Shown here piece by piece: positions 1 through 11,279 of a stretch of 64,000 bases of DNA. The notes under the pieces were generated by a model that saw only the letters and a list, made by a program, of their open reading frames with translations, had not been told where the DNA came from and ran no database searches. Position 1 is the first letter of the stretch; every line of letters begins with the position of its first letter. The position numbers and the translations under genes were made by a program. The DNA is from Bordetella genomosp. 13 (GTDB taxonomy: Bacteria > Pseudomonadota > Gammaproteobacteria > Burkholderiales > Burkholderiaceae_B): the NCBI RefSeq assembly GCF_002119665.1, contig NZ_CP021111.1, positions 2,108,001 through 2,172,000 on the forward strand, given 5' to 3'.

Positions 1-88
1 AAAAAGCGTCCCGTCCCGCCCCACAAAGTTGTGGGGGACAGATGGTAACGCAACCAGAAGGATTACTCAAAATGATTAAGCACAAAAA

Positions 89-409
89 TCAGTCATCTAC
101 TGGTAATCCGAGAAGATCCAGGGCCGCGCCATAACAATTCTCGTCAGCGCAGAAAAACACTACGACGTCGTCCGGATTGACGTTTTCGAGCACCTGGTCA
201 ATCTGTTCCTGCGCCAGGGTGGTGTCATCCACGCCGGCCGCATGAATGTTCGCTCCCGCTTCTACCAGCTCGGGCGGAACGATGCCCGCGATGGCTTCGA
301 GGTCGGCATCGCCCAATATGACGTAGACCGTCAGGTTGGCGCCGTCCAGCGTGGTGGCCAGGCAAAGGCCATGTTCAAGCGTAGCCTGCCGACGGCTGGT
401 GATTTCCAT
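89..409 (-). CDS. Small acidic protein of unknown function
   Basis: A 106-residue protein that I do not recognise. It has no signal peptide or membrane segment, is rich in Asp and Glu, and carries two cysteines near its C terminus (C87 and C92, in FFCADENC). The open frame extends upstream to 559, but that part is basic, low in complexity and antisense to the neighbouring gene, so the internal ATG at 409 is the likelier start. No strong Shine-Dalgarno precedes it. It lies downstream of, and on the same strand as, the small membrane protein at 457-741. Probably cytoplasmic; function cannot be inferred. Confidence 0.55.
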   Translation of the reverse strand: MEITSRRQATLEHGLCLATTLDGANLTVYVILGDADLEAIAGIVPPELVEAGANIHAAGVDDTTLAQEQIDQVLENVNPDDVVVFFCADENCYGAALDLLGLPVDD

Positions 410-456
410 GAGGGATGTGCCTGAAAAAGTGGGTGAACCGACGTGCGCAAACCGCC

Positions 457-741
457 CTACCCCGTTTGACGCCGATACCGCAACACCTTGCGTGCCACGA
501 GAGTGGCCGCCGTGCCGATGACCGAGCTGAACAGGAAGGAAGCGACCGCGAGCAGCCATGCCTGAGGCGCCAGTTCGCCTTCGCGCGCGACCATCAGCAC
601 GGCGACGAGCACGACCAGCGCGCCGGCCAGCACGCCCGCGAGGCTATGCACGACGGACGGCAGCAAAGCCAGCAGTGCGCCGCCGGCCAGTGCCAGTGCG
701 ACGATGGCCGCCATGGCCCAGAACAGGGATTCGTACTGCAT
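457..741 (-). CDS. Small hypothetical membrane protein, about three TM segments
   Basis: A 94-residue hydrophobic protein. Three membrane-spanning stretches are visible at about residues 8-29, 33-53 and 62-80, ending in a short basic tail (RKVLRYRRQTG) that would sit in the cytoplasm by the positive-inside rule. No family motif is recognised. It lies between the diguanylate cyclase and the small acidic protein, all on the minus strand. The region 742-873 upstream contains an AT-rich stretch with a possible -10 hexamer near 842-847, otherwise nothing distinct. Confidence 0.6.
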   Translation of the reverse strand: MQYESLFWAMAAIVALALAGGALLALLPSVVHSLAGVLAGALVVLVAVLMVAREGELAPQAWLLAVASFLFSSVIGTAATLVARKVLRYRRQTG

Positions 742-873
742 GGAGACGAGGGATGCCGGGCGGAAATGACCCTGGCGGGTGGCTTGCGAGAGGATGACTT
801 GCGACTTTACTAGAGGACTGATGAGACTGCGCTTTGTTCGATATTATGCCCCTTTTGCGGCCGCGCTGCAGAA

Positions 874-2454
874 CTATTCGGGCTTGTAGGACGGGTTGAC
901 GGCGCCGTCGCGCAACATCCCGGCCGAGCGCACGCAGTTGCGCCCCGCTCCCTTGGCGGCATACAGCTGGACGTCGGCCGCCCGCAGCAGGTCGCCCGCT
1001 GTCCCGCCCTGGACGGGCCGGCAGCTGGCCACCCCGATGCTCACGGTCACCACGCCGTAAGGGCTGGCCGCATGCGTGACGCCCAGGGCCTGTACCTTGC
1101 GCCTCACCCGTTCGGCCACCGTGACAGCTTGCTCGGCGTCCAGCTCGGGTAGCACCACCGCGAACTCCTCGCCGCCGTAGCGGGCCACCACGTCCGCGGG
1201 ACGACGCGCGGCCAACCCGATGCAGTTCGCGATGAGCGCCAGCACCTCGTCGCCAAGCGCATGCCCGTAGGTGTCGTTGAACGGCTTGAAGAAATCCACG
1301 TCGACGAAGAGCGCGGCAATCTCGCCGCCGCCGCGTCGAGCCCGGGCCCACTCCTGGGCCAACCGGCCGTCGAGCGCGCGCCGATTGTCGAGGCCCGTCA
1401 GTGAATCCGTGACGGCCAGGCGTTGCAGTTCGATCTGTGCACGCACCTTGTCGCGCAACGTGAATGCCAGCAGCCACGACAGCAGGATGAACACGCCGGC
1501 CAGCACGAGCGCCAGCGCACCCACCATCATGCCGCGCCTGCGCCAATCGGCGAGGACGTCGTCCACGGCCGGCGCCACCACCACGATCAGCGGGCTGCCC
1601 GCCACTCGCGCGAAGGTGAAGATGCGCTGCACGCCGTCCACCCGCGAGCGCGCGACATAAAAACCCGGCTCCTCCATCGCCATGCTGGCGAACGCGGGCA
1701 ATTGGGCCCGGCGGCTGCCGATCCCGCCCGAGATGTGCGGTTTGCGCGCCAGCCACGTGCCATCGGCAAGCGCGATGAAGGCCGAGCCGGCGGGGCCGGT
1801 GTTGACCCGGTCGACAAGCCTTTGGAATACCGCGACGGGTATTTCCATCATGGCGATGCCGTCGAAACTGCCGTCCGGCGCATCGATGCGTCGCGTCAGG
1901 GCCACCGAGTACAGGCCGTCGTGCAGGTGCGAGCGGTATGGATGAGAAACGTACAACCCGACGGAAGGACTGCGCTGATGGACCAGGAAGTAGTCCCGGT
2001 CGGATACGCGCACGGTGCGATCGATCAGGTAGTTCTGCGACGCGACGATGGCTCCGTTGGCGTCGACCACGTACGCACCATTGACGTAGGTGGCCGTGGT
2101 GAAGCGGTCGAACAGCAAGTTCTGACGCAGGTCGGCCGGAAGTTCCCAGACGCCGGATCGTTGGGCGCCGGCGACAACCCCTTGCAGGGAAAGGTTGTAG
2201 ATCTCGATGTTGCGTTCGAGGTCGCCGGACATGATGGAAACCAGGCTGCCGGCGGTGTCCCGCGCGCGGCCCAGCGCATCGTTGCGGCCGAGGTACACCA
2301 TGGCGCCGATGAGGCACGACATGGCAAACGCGACCATGGTGCCGGCAAAGCCCGCCGCGTACGGATGCCTGCCGATGACTTGCGCGGCACGGCCGGCGAA
2401 CATCGCCAGAAGCTTGCGCGTCCGTCGTCGCGCGGGCAGGCCAGGATGCGGCAT
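874..2454 (-). CDS. Membrane diguanylate cyclase with periplasmic sensor domain (GGDEF)
   Basis: 526 residues. A membrane segment at about 33-55 is followed by a periplasmic sensor region (about 57-308, resembling a double-Cache domain), a second membrane segment at about 309-331 and a C-terminal GGDEF domain (about 352-515). The active-site signature is GGEEF at 427-431, so the enzyme should make cyclic-di-GMP from two GTP. An RPAD motif at 418-421, five residues before the signature, matches the RxxD inhibitory I-site, which suggests product inhibition. The signal sensed is unknown; Cache domains usually bind small ligands such as amino acids or carboxylates. A second ATG at 2403 would only shorten the N-terminal tail. 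It is downstream of tRNA-Leu on the same strand. Confidence 0.9.
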   Translation of the reverse strand: MPHPGLPARRRTRKLLAMFAGRAAQVIGRHPYAAGFAGTMVAFAMSCLIGAMVYLGRNDALGRARDTAGSLVSIMSGDLERNIEIYNLSLQGVVAGAQRSGVWELPADLRQNLLFDRFTTATYVNGAYVVDANGAIVASQNYLIDRTVRVSDRDYFLVHQRSPSVGLYVSHPYRSHLHDGLYSVALTRRIDAPDGSFDGIAMMEIPVAVFQRLVDRVNTGPAGSAFIALADGTWLARKPHISGGIGSRRAQLPAFASMAMEEPGFYVARSRVDGVQRIFTFARVAGSPLIVVVAPAVDDVLADWRRRGMMVGALALVLAGVFILLSWLLAFTLRDKVRAQIELQRLAVTDSLTGLDNRRALDGRLAQEWARARRGGGEIAALFVDVDFFKPFNDTYGHALGDEVLALIANCIGLAARRPADVVARYGGEEFAVVLPELDAEQAVTVAERVRRKVQALGVTHAASPYGVVTVSIGVASCRPVQGGTAGDLLRAADVQLYAAKGAGRNCVRSAGMLRDGAVNPSYKPE

Positions 2455-2561
2455 AGGGCCCTCCGCGAGAGGATATGCAGCCGATTGCTATTGCCGAGGC
2501 AGCGCGTGGGGCAACTGCTGGAAACTGCCGGATTACTGGGCGCTTGCCCAAGCAGCTATGC

Positions 2562-2647
2562 TGGTGCGAGGGAGGGGACTCGAACCCCTACACCTTAACG
2601 GCGTCTGGACCTAAACCAGGTGCGTCTACCAATTTCGCCACCCTCGC
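2562..2647 (-). tRNA. tRNA-Leu (anticodon UAG)
   Basis: Read on the minus strand, a 7-bp acceptor stem (GCGAGGG with CCCTCGC), a D arm containing AAATTGGTAGACGC, an anticodon stem CCTGG with loop TTTAGGT (anticodon TAG), a long variable arm typical of class II tRNA, and a T arm GGGGTTCGAGTCCCC are all present. Discriminator A and an encoded CCA occupy 2565-2562. Decodes CUA and probably other CUN leucine codons. Confidence 0.96.
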
Positions 2648-2692
2648 AAAGCCAAGCCCGCTATTGTAGCTTGCTTGGTAAAATCGTGGGCC

Positions 2693-3889
2693 ATGAATCC
2701 CCGTCTCGACACTCTGCACCCCTACCCGTTCGAGAAACTGCGCGCGCTGCTGGCCAGCGCCGACGCCGTTTCCCACGGCATGCCGCCCATCAACCTGTCG
2801 ATCGGCGAACCCAAACACGCGGCGCCCGAAGCGGTGAAGCAGGCGCTGCGCGACGGCCTGGACGGCCTGTCGGTGTACCCCGCCACCCACGGCGAGCCGC
2901 GCCTGCGGCAGGCCATTGCGCAATGGCTGGCGCACCGCTACAGCATCCCCGCGCCCGACGCCGATACGCAGGTGCTGCCGGTGCTGGGCTCGCGCGAGGC
3001 GCTGTTCGCTTTCGCGCAAGTGGTGCTCGATCCCACTGGCAACGAACGCGTCATCTGCCCCAATCCGTTCTACCAGATCTACGAGGGCGCCACGCTGCTG
3101 GCCGGCGGCCGCCCCTATTACCTCAATGCCGATCCCGCCCGGAATTTCGGCGGCGACTGGGGCAGCGTGCCCGAAGAGATATGGCGCGAGACGCGCCTGG
3201 TATTCGTGTGCTCGCCCGGCAACCCGGCGGGCAACGTCATGTCGCTGGACGAGTGGCGCGAGCTGTTCGCGCTGTCCGACCGGCATGGCTTCGTCATCGC
3301 CTCGGACGAGTGCTATTCCGAGATCTATCACGATGAGGGCGATCCGCCGCTTGGCGGCCTGCAGGCCGCGCGCCGGCTCGGCCGCGACGACTACCGGAGG
3401 CTCGTGGCCTTCGGCAGCCTGTCCAAGCGCTCCAACGTGCCCGGCCTGCGCTCGGGCTTCGTCGCCGGAGACGCCGCCCTCATCGGCCCCTTCCTGCGCT
3501 ATCGCACCTACCATGGCAGCGCCATGAGCCCCGCGGTGGCCGCGGCAAGCATCGCGGCCTGGCACGATGAAGAACACGTGCGCGGCAACCGTCGCCAGTA
3601 CCGCGAGAAGTTCGACGCGGTGCTGCCCATCCTGCAACCGGTGCTCGACGTGCGCATGCCGCAGGCGTCCTTCTACCTTTGGGCGCCCACGCCCGGCTCC
3701 GACGCCGCCTTCGCGCGAGAGCTCTACGGCCACACCGGCGTCACCGTCCTGCCCGGCAGCTTTCTGGCGCGCGAAGCCCATGGAGCCAACCCGGGTGAAG
3801 GCCGCGTGCGGCTGGCGCTGGTTGCGCCGCTGGCGCAGTGCGTCGAAGCCGCCGAGCGCATCGCGCGCTTCGTGCGCACCACCTCTTGA
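2693..3889 (+). CDS. dapC: Succinyldiaminopimelate transaminase DapC
   Basis: 398 residues, a fold-type I PLP aminotransferase. It converts N-succinyl-2-amino-6-ketopimelate and glutamate to N-succinyl-LL-diaminopimelate in the lysine and peptidoglycan precursor pathway. Visible motifs are SPGNPAG (174-180), Asp205 in the IASDE motif that contacts the pyridine nitrogen, and the PLP lysine K245 in SLSKRSN. The start MNPRLDTL is preferred over an in-frame ATG at 2675 because the family begins close to this point. dapD and dapE follow on the same strand (38-base gap, then a one-base overlap), giving a dapC-dapD-dapE operon. A dedicated dapC next to dapD supports this call over ArgD. Confidence 0.95.
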   Translation: MNPRLDTLHPYPFEKLRALLASADAVSHGMPPINLSIGEPKHAAPEAVKQALRDGLDGLSVYPATHGEPRLRQAIAQWLAHRYSIPAPDADTQVLPVLGSREALFAFAQVVLDPTGNERVICPNPFYQIYEGATLLAGGRPYYLNADPARNFGGDWGSVPEEIWRETRLVFVCSPGNPAGNVMSLDEWRELFALSDRHGFVIASDECYSEIYHDEGDPPLGGLQAARRLGRDDYRRLVAFGSLSKRSNVPGLRSGFVAGDAALIGPFLRYRTYHGSAMSPAVAAASIAAWHDEEHVRGNRRQYREKFDAVLPILQPVLDVRMPQASFYLWAPTPGSDAAFARELYGHTGVTVLPGSFLAREAHGANPGEGRVRLALVAPLAQCVEAAERIARFVRTTS

Positions 3890-3914
3890 ATTCTGTTTAC
3901 CGTCAACCGCCTAG

Positions 3915-5888
<1,974 letters not shown>

Positions 5889-5894
5889 GGCCCC

Positions 5895-6794
5895 ATGGTC
5901 GCCGCCAACCCCCGTATCGAACTGCAAACCGTGCGCGACCTGGTGCGCTATGCCGTATCGCGCCTGAACGCCTCGCACGTGGTGCTGGGGCACGGCACGG
6001 ACAACGCCTGGGACGAAGCCGTGTATCTGGTATTGCACGCGCTGCACCTGCCGCTGGACACGCTCGAGCCCTTTCTCGACGCGCGAGTGCTGCCCAATGA
6101 ACGCGAGCGCGTGCTCGACCTGATCGACCGCCGCGTCGCCGAGCGCGTGCCGGCGCCTTATCTCACGCATGAAGCCTGGCTGCGCGGCCACCGCTTCTAC
6201 GTGGACCAGCGCGTGATCGTGCCGCGCTCGCCCATCTCCGAATTGCTGGACGAAGGCCTGGCGCCATGGGTGGCCGACCCGCTGCGCGTCGAGCGCGCGC
6301 TGGACATGTGCACGGGCTCCGGCTGCCTGGCCATCCTGACGGCGCTGGCCTTTCCCAACGCACAGGTCGATGCGGTCGACCTGTCGCCGGGCGCGCTCGA
6401 GGTGGCACGCCGCAACGTCGACGACTACGGCCTGCAGGACCGCGTGATGCTGCATCAGGGCGATCTGTTCGATGCCCTGCCCCAGCAGTCTTACGACGTC
6501 ATCGTCTGCAACCCGCCTTATGTGAACAGCGGCTCGATGGACGCCCTGCCCCCCGAGTATCGCCACGAGCCCGCGATGGCGCTGGCGGGCGGAGACGACG
6601 GCATGGACCTGGTGCGCACCATCCTGGGCGCGGCGCCGCGCTACCTGGCGCCCGAGGGCGTGCTGGTGCTCGAGATCGGCCACGAGCACGACCATTTCGT
6701 CGCCGCCTTCCCCGAGCTGCAACCGGTCTGGCTGGACACCGCCGAGGCGTCCAACCAGATCCTGCTGTTGACCCGCGAGCAACTGATTCCGTGA
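5895..6794 (+). CDS. prmB: 50S ribosomal protein L3 glutamine methyltransferase PrmB
   Basis: 299 residues. A class I SAM-dependent methyltransferase with the SAM loop CTGSGCLAI (139-147) and the NPPY signature (206-209) that binds the glutamine amide. It methylates a conserved glutamine of ribosomal protein L3. Length and the N-terminal region (TVRDLVRYAVSRL) fit PrmB better than the release-factor enzyme PrmC. It starts six bases after dapE, and its stop codon overlaps the GTG start of the next gene, so it is read in the same operon. Confidence 0.92.
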   Translation: MVAANPRIELQTVRDLVRYAVSRLNASHVVLGHGTDNAWDEAVYLVLHALHLPLDTLEPFLDARVLPNERERVLDLIDRRVAERVPAPYLTHEAWLRGHRFYVDQRVIVPRSPISELLDEGLAPWVADPLRVERALDMCTGSGCLAILTALAFPNAQVDAVDLSPGALEVARRNVDDYGLQDRVMLHQGDLFDALPQQSYDVIVCNPPYVNSGSMDALPPEYRHEPAMALAGGDDGMDLVRTILGAAPRYLAPEGVLVLEIGHEHDHFVAAFPELQPVWLDTAEASNQILLLTREQLIP

Positions 6795-8710
6795 TACGCG
6801 CTTCTGGATTGACCCTGCGTCGAGGCACCAAGGTGCTGCTGGACGGCGCCGAATTCGTGGTGCACCCCGGCGAGCGCGTGGGCTTCGTCGGCAAGAACGG
6901 CGCGGGCAAGTCTTCGCTGTTCGGCTTGCTGACGGGCGCGCTGGACCCCGATGCCGGCACGCTGGAAGTGCCCGCAGGCTGGCGCATCGCCAGCGTGCAG
7001 CAGGAAATCGCGGCCGACGCCCGACCGGCGCGCGAGTTCGTCATCGACGGCGACCGCCGCTTGCGCAGCCTGCAGGCCCAGCGCGCGGCGCTGTCGCCCG
7101 ACCAGGGGACGCAGATCGCCGAACTCGAAGCCGAGCTGGCGGAGGCCGGCGCCTGGGACGCCGCCTCGCGTGCCGAGCAATTGCTGGCCGGCCTGGGATT
7201 CGCGCCCGACGAATGGATGCGGTCGGTCGAAAGCTTTTCGGGCGGCTGGCGCATGCGGCTGGCGCTGGCCAGCGCGCTGATGGCGCCTTCCGACCTGCTG
7301 CTGCTGGACGAGCCCACCAACCACCTGGACCTCGACGCCATGCTGTGGCTCGAGAAATGGCTGGCCTCGTATCCCGGCACCGTGCTGCTGATATCCCACG
7401 ATACCGAGTTCCTCGACGCGGTAGCCCGCGCGGTGCTGCACTTCGACCACGCCAAGCTCGTGCGCTACCGCGGCGGCTACGAGGACTTCCTGACGCAGCG
7501 CGCCGAGCGGCTGCGCCAGGCCCACGTGGCGTACGAACGCCAGAACCGCGAAGCCGCGCGCCTGCGCAGCTTCATCGACCGCTTCAAGGCCAAGGCCTCG
7601 AAGGCCAAGCAGGCACAAAGCCGCGTCAAGGCGCTGGCGCGCATGGAAACCATGGCGCCGCTGCATGCCGAGGCCGGCATCGACATACGCATACCCTCGC
7701 CCGAGCACACGCCCGATCCGCTGCTGGTGCTCGAGAAGGCCTCGGCCGGCTATGCCGATGCCCCGATCCTCCGCGACGTGACGCTGATGGTGCGCGCTGG
7801 CAGCCGCATCGGCGTGCTGGGCGCGAACGGCGCGGGCAAGAGCACGCTGATCAAGACCCTGGCCGAAGAGATCCCCGTGCAGGCCGGCGAACGCCGCGCC
7901 TCGCGCGGGTTGGCCATCGGATACTTCCACCAGCACCAGCTCGACATGCTGGACCTGGACAGCACGCCGCTGCAGCACCTGGCCCGGCTGGCGCCCGACG
8001 CGCGCGAGCAGGAACTGCGCAATTACCTCGGCGGCTTCGGCTTCTCGGGCGAGTCGGTGCTGGGCAAGGTCGGCCCGATGTCGGGCGGCGAAAAAGCCCG
8101 CCTGGCGCTGTCCCTGATCGTGTGGCAGAAGCCCAACCTGCTGCTGCTGGACGAGCCCAGCAACCACCTCGACGTGGAAACGCGCGAGGCCCTGGCGGCC
8201 GCCCTGGCGGAATTCTCGGGCAGCATGCTGCTGGTGTCGCACGACCGCCACCTGCTGCGCACGACCGTCGACAGCTTCTGGATCGTGGCCGACGGCAAGG
8301 TGCAGGAATTCGACGGCGACCTGGAAGACTACCGGGACTGGCTCGCCGCGCGCAACGCCGCCGAGAAGGCCGAAGCCGCCCGCGCATCCAGCGCTTCGGC
8401 GACCCCCACCATCGACCGCAAGTCCCAGAAACGTCTCGAAGCCGAACAGCGCCAGCGCCTCTCCGCGTTGCGCAAGCCCCTGGAAACGCGCCTGGCCAAG
8501 GTCGAATCCGAAATGGAAAAGTCGCGCCTGCGACTTCAGGCCCTGGACACCCTGATCGCCGACCCCGACTTCTACTCCGACGCCCGCCGCACCGAACGCC
8601 AACAGGTCATGGCCGAACACGGCGAACTGGGCAAGAAAGTGGGCGAACTCGAAGAACAATGGCTGGAAATCCAGGAAGGCCTGGAATCCATAGAGAAGTC
8701 GCCTGCCTGA
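6791..8710 (+). CDS. yheS: ABC-F family ATPase, YheS type
   Basis: 639 residues, two ABC ATPase domains in one chain and no membrane segments. Walker A motifs are GKNGAGKS (34-41) and GANGAGKS (344-351); signature sequences are FSGGW and MSGGE; Walker B regions LLLLDEPTNHLD and LLLLDEPSNHLD follow. The arginine- and lysine-rich linker between the domains and a charged coiled-coil C terminus are typical of ABC-F proteins, which act on the ribosome rather than in transport. Length and the start (RRGTKVLLD, then VIDGDRR) resemble E. coli YheS. I chose the GTG at 6791, which overlaps the prmB stop; a longer open frame upstream only reads through prmB in another frame. Confidence 0.9.
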   Translation: MIRASGLTLRRGTKVLLDGAEFVVHPGERVGFVGKNGAGKSSLFGLLTGALDPDAGTLEVPAGWRIASVQQEIAADARPAREFVIDGDRRLRSLQAQRAALSPDQGTQIAELEAELAEAGAWDAASRAEQLLAGLGFAPDEWMRSVESFSGGWRMRLALASALMAPSDLLLLDEPTNHLDLDAMLWLEKWLASYPGTVLLISHDTEFLDAVARAVLHFDHAKLVRYRGGYEDFLTQRAERLRQAHVAYERQNREAARLRSFIDRFKAKASKAKQAQSRVKALARMETMAPLHAEAGIDIRIPSPEHTPDPLLVLEKASAGYADAPILRDVTLMVRAGSRIGVLGANGAGKSTLIKTLAEEIPVQAGERRASRGLAIGYFHQHQLDMLDLDSTPLQHLARLAPDAREQELRNYLGGFGFSGESVLGKVGPMSGGEKARLALSLIVWQKPNLLLLDEPSNHLDVETREALAAALAEFSGSMLLVSHDRHLLRTTVDSFWIVADGKVQEFDGDLEDYRDWLAARNAAEKAEAARASSASATPTIDRKSQKRLEAEQRQRLSALRKPLETRLAKVESEMEKSRLRLQALDTLIADPDFYSDARRTERQQVMAEHGELGKKVGELEEQWLEIQEGLESIEKSPA

Positions 8711-8764
8711 ACCCGCGGCGACCACACGCCGCAGTCGACTCGTCCGCATGCCGCTGCCGTGAGT

Positions 8765-8894
8765 CCTCGGTGCGGGTTGGGCGTGCGAGACGGGCAATTG
8801 GAGCGAGGGCAGCCCCCGCAGGGGGCCGAGGGCGCCTGATGGCGCGCCCGAGCCGAGCGACTTGCCCGGCTCGGGCGCCCAACCCGCATCGAGG
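8765..8894. repeat. Large imperfect intergenic palindrome with internal hairpins
   Basis: Between the convergent yheS and uvrD genes (gap 8711-8999). Arms 8765-8783 and 8876-8894 are inverse complements over 19 bases with one mismatch. Inside are smaller palindromes, including one around CCCCCGCAGGGGG and one around GGCGCCTGATGGCGC. It may act as a bidirectional transcription end or be a dispersed repeat; the sequence alone does not decide. Confidence 0.75.
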
Positions 8895-8906
8895 ACGCCT
8901 CGAGAA

Positions 8907-8949
8907 CCATCGACGACACCGACAAATCGACCCATCGACGACACCGACA
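8907..8949. repeat. 18-bp direct repeat pair
   Basis: CCATCGACGACACCGACA occurs at 8907-8924 and again at 8932-8949, with seven bases between. It lies right after the large palindrome and ahead of the uvrD 3' end. No coding role is visible. Confidence 0.85.
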
Positions 8950-8999
8950 TCAACACGTCGCCACGCCAAAGCGCCTCAGCCGCTGCCAAGGCTAACGAT

Positions 9000-11279
9000 T
9001 CACCCCTGGATGATGTCCAGCTTGGCTATCCCCAACGCCAGCGTCTTCGCCCCCGCATCGCGGAACTGGATCTGCGCCTGGGCATCCTGCCCCGACCCGC
9101 TCAGGCCGATGATGGTGCCATCCCCGAAGCGTGCGTGCCGCACGCCCTGCCCGATGCGGAACTGCTTGTCGCCGACCGTGACGCCGCTGGACATTCCGCG
9201 CGGCGTACGCGGCGCGATCGTTCCGGTCGACTTGCGTCCGAAGGCGTCGCCGCGCCACTCCGCGCTCCATGCGGCCTCGCGCTGCGCCGACGGCAGCGTG
9301 GCGCGCGGCGTGATCCACTTGACGTGCTGTTCGGGGATCTCGTCGAGGAAACGCGAGCGCATCGCGTATCGCGTCTGCCCATGCAGCATGCGGCTCTGCG
9401 CCAGGCTGATGTACAGCCGTTCGCGCGCGCGCGTGATGGCCACATACATCAGGCGGCGCTCTTCTTCCAACCCGGACTGTTCGAGGATGCTGTTCTCGTG
9501 CGGGAACAGGCCTTCCTCGAGGCCGGTGATGAACACCACGTCGAACTCCAGGCCCTTGGCCGAGTGCACCGTCATCAGCTGCACGGCGTCCTGGCCGACC
9601 TGCGCCTGGTTGTCGCCGGCCTCGAGCGCGGCGTGCGACAGGAACGCCGCCAGCGGCGTGAGGCCGTCGGCCACCGGCACCACGTCGCCATCGCCCTGCG
9701 CCGCGACCTGGGGCACCTGCCCCGCGGGCAAGCCGTCGTAGTTCTCTTCCGACGCGAACACCGTCGCGGCGGTGATCAGTTCATTGAGGTTTTCGAGGCG
9801 CTCGGCGCCTTCGCGTTCGGTCTTGTAGTGCTCGATGAGGCCGCTGCCATCGAGCATGTGCTCGACCAGTTCGGGCAGCGGCAGGTTGCGCGTTTCTTCG
9901 GACAGGCGAGCGATGAGCTGCGCGAACTGGGCCAGGTTCGACCCGCCCTTGCCGCCCACCGTGGCCACCGCGCCGTACAGGCTGGTGCCTTGCGACTGCG
10001 CCGCGTCGGCTAGTTGCTCGAGCGTGCGCGCGCCTATGCCGCGCGTGGGGAAATTGACCACGCGCATCCACGACGTGTCGTCATGCGGATTGGCCATCAG
10101 GCGCAGGTAGGCCAGCGCATGCTTGATTTCCTGGCGCTCGAAGAAGCGCAGGCCCCCGTAAACCTTGTACGGAATGCCGGCCGAGAACAGCGCATGCTCG
10201 ATGACGCGCGACTGCGCGTTGCTGCGATAGAGCACCGCGATCTCGCGTCGCGCGCGGCCGTCATGGATCAGCGCGCGGACCTCGTCCACCAGCCACTGGG
10301 CTTCCATGCCGTCGCTGGGCTGCTCGACGATGCGCACGGGCTCGCCCTCGCCCTGTTCGGTCCAGAGGTTCTTGCCCAGGCGGGCGCTGTTGTGCGAGAT
10401 GAGCGCGTTGGCCGCGTCGAGAATGTTGCCGTACGAGCGGTAGTTCTGTTCCAGCCGGATGACGGTGCCATGCGCGTAGTCGCGCTCGAAGTCGGCCATG
10501 TTGCCGACATGCGCGCCGCGGAACGCGTAGATGGACTGATCGTCGTCGCCCACGGCGAAGATCTTCGCGCCGCCGCCCGCCAGCAGCCGCAGCCACTTGT
10601 ACTGCAGGATGTTGGTGTCCTGGAACTCGTCGACCAGCACGTGGCGGAACCGTCGCTGGTAGTGTTCGCGCACGGGCGCATTGCGCGTCAGCAGTTCGTA
10701 GGCGCGCAGCAGCAGCTCGGCGAAGTCGACCACGCCTTCGCGCTGGCACTGGGCCTCGTAGAGCTGGTAGATGTCGATCAGTCGCCGGCGGTGGCTGTCG
10801 TTGTCCCACACCTCGACGTCGCCAGGACGCTGGCCGTCTTCCTTGCAGCCGTTGATGAAACGCTGCACGTCGCGCGGCGGATACTTCTCGTCGTCGATGC
10901 CGTTGGCCTTCAGCAGGCGCTTGATGGCGGCCAGCTGGTCGGCGGTATCGAGTATCTGGAAAGTCTGCGGCAGGCCTGCATCGCGGTGATGCGCCCGCAG
11001 CATGCGGTTGCACAGGCCGTGGAAGGTGCCGATCCACAGGCCGCGGGTATCGATCGGCAGCGTGGCCGTCATGCGCGTGAGCATCTCGCGCGCGGCCTTG
11101 TTGGTGAAGGTGACGGCCAGCAGCCCGTATGGGCTGGCCTGGCCTGTTTGAATCAGCCAGGCCATCCGGGTGGTGAGCACCCGGGTCTTGCCGCTGCCCG
11201 CCCCGGCCAGGACCAGGGCGTGCTGCGGTTCGAGGGTAACGGCGGCGCGTTGTTCGGGATTGAGTTTATCCAGCATCAT
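9000..11279 (-). CDS. uvrD: DNA helicase II, UvrD/Rep superfamily 1
   Basis: 759 residues. Superfamily 1A 3'-5' helicase for nucleotide excision and mismatch repair. Walker A is AGAGSGKT (25-32), motif II is DEFQDTN, and motif III region GDDDQSIYAFRGA and motif VI VAITRARERLYIS are present. The C-terminal about 60 residues (GDGTIIGLSGSG onward) match the Tudor-like domain of UvrD/PcrA, favouring UvrD over Rep. The start codon overlaps the stop of the upstream desaturase by four bases (ATGA), so the helicase is co-transcribed and probably coupled to it. A second ATG follows the first directly, so the exact first residue is uncertain by one. Confidence 0.93.
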   Translation of the reverse strand: MMLDKLNPEQRAAVTLEPQHALVLAGAGSGKTRVLTTRMAWLIQTGQASPYGLLAVTFTNKAAREMLTRMTATLPIDTRGLWIGTFHGLCNRMLRAHHRDAGLPQTFQILDTADQLAAIKRLLKANGIDDEKYPPRDVQRFINGCKEDGQRPGDVEVWDNDSHRRRLIDIYQLYEAQCQREGVVDFAELLLRAYELLTRNAPVREHYQRRFRHVLVDEFQDTNILQYKWLRLLAGGGAKIFAVGDDDQSIYAFRGAHVGNMADFERDYAHGTVIRLEQNYRSYGNILDAANALISHNSARLGKNLWTEQGEGEPVRIVEQPSDGMEAQWLVDEVRALIHDGRARREIAVLYRSNAQSRVIEHALFSAGIPYKVYGGLRFFERQEIKHALAYLRLMANPHDDTSWMRVVNFPTRGIGARTLEQLADAAQSQGTSLYGAVATVGGKGGSNLAQFAQLIARLSEETRNLPLPELVEHMLDGSGLIEHYKTEREGAERLENLNELITAATVFASEENYDGLPAGQVPQVAAQGDGDVVPVADGLTPLAAFLSHAALEAGDNQAQVGQDAVQLMTVHSAKGLEFDVVFITGLEEGLFPHENSILEQSGLEEERRLMYVAITRARERLYISLAQSRMLHGQTRYAMRSRFLDEIPEQHVKWITPRATLPSAQREAAWSAEWRGDAFGRKSTGTIAPRTPRGMSSGVTVGDKQFRIGQGVRHARFGDGTIIGLSGSGQDAQAQIQFRDAGAKTLALGIAKLDIIQG

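Noticed and set aside
644..2551. 635-residue open frame on the minus strand overlapping the diguanylate cyclase
   Set aside because: It is another frame of the same GC-rich gene; its translation is Arg/Pro/His-rich with no domain, while the other frame gives a complete Cache-GGDEF protein.
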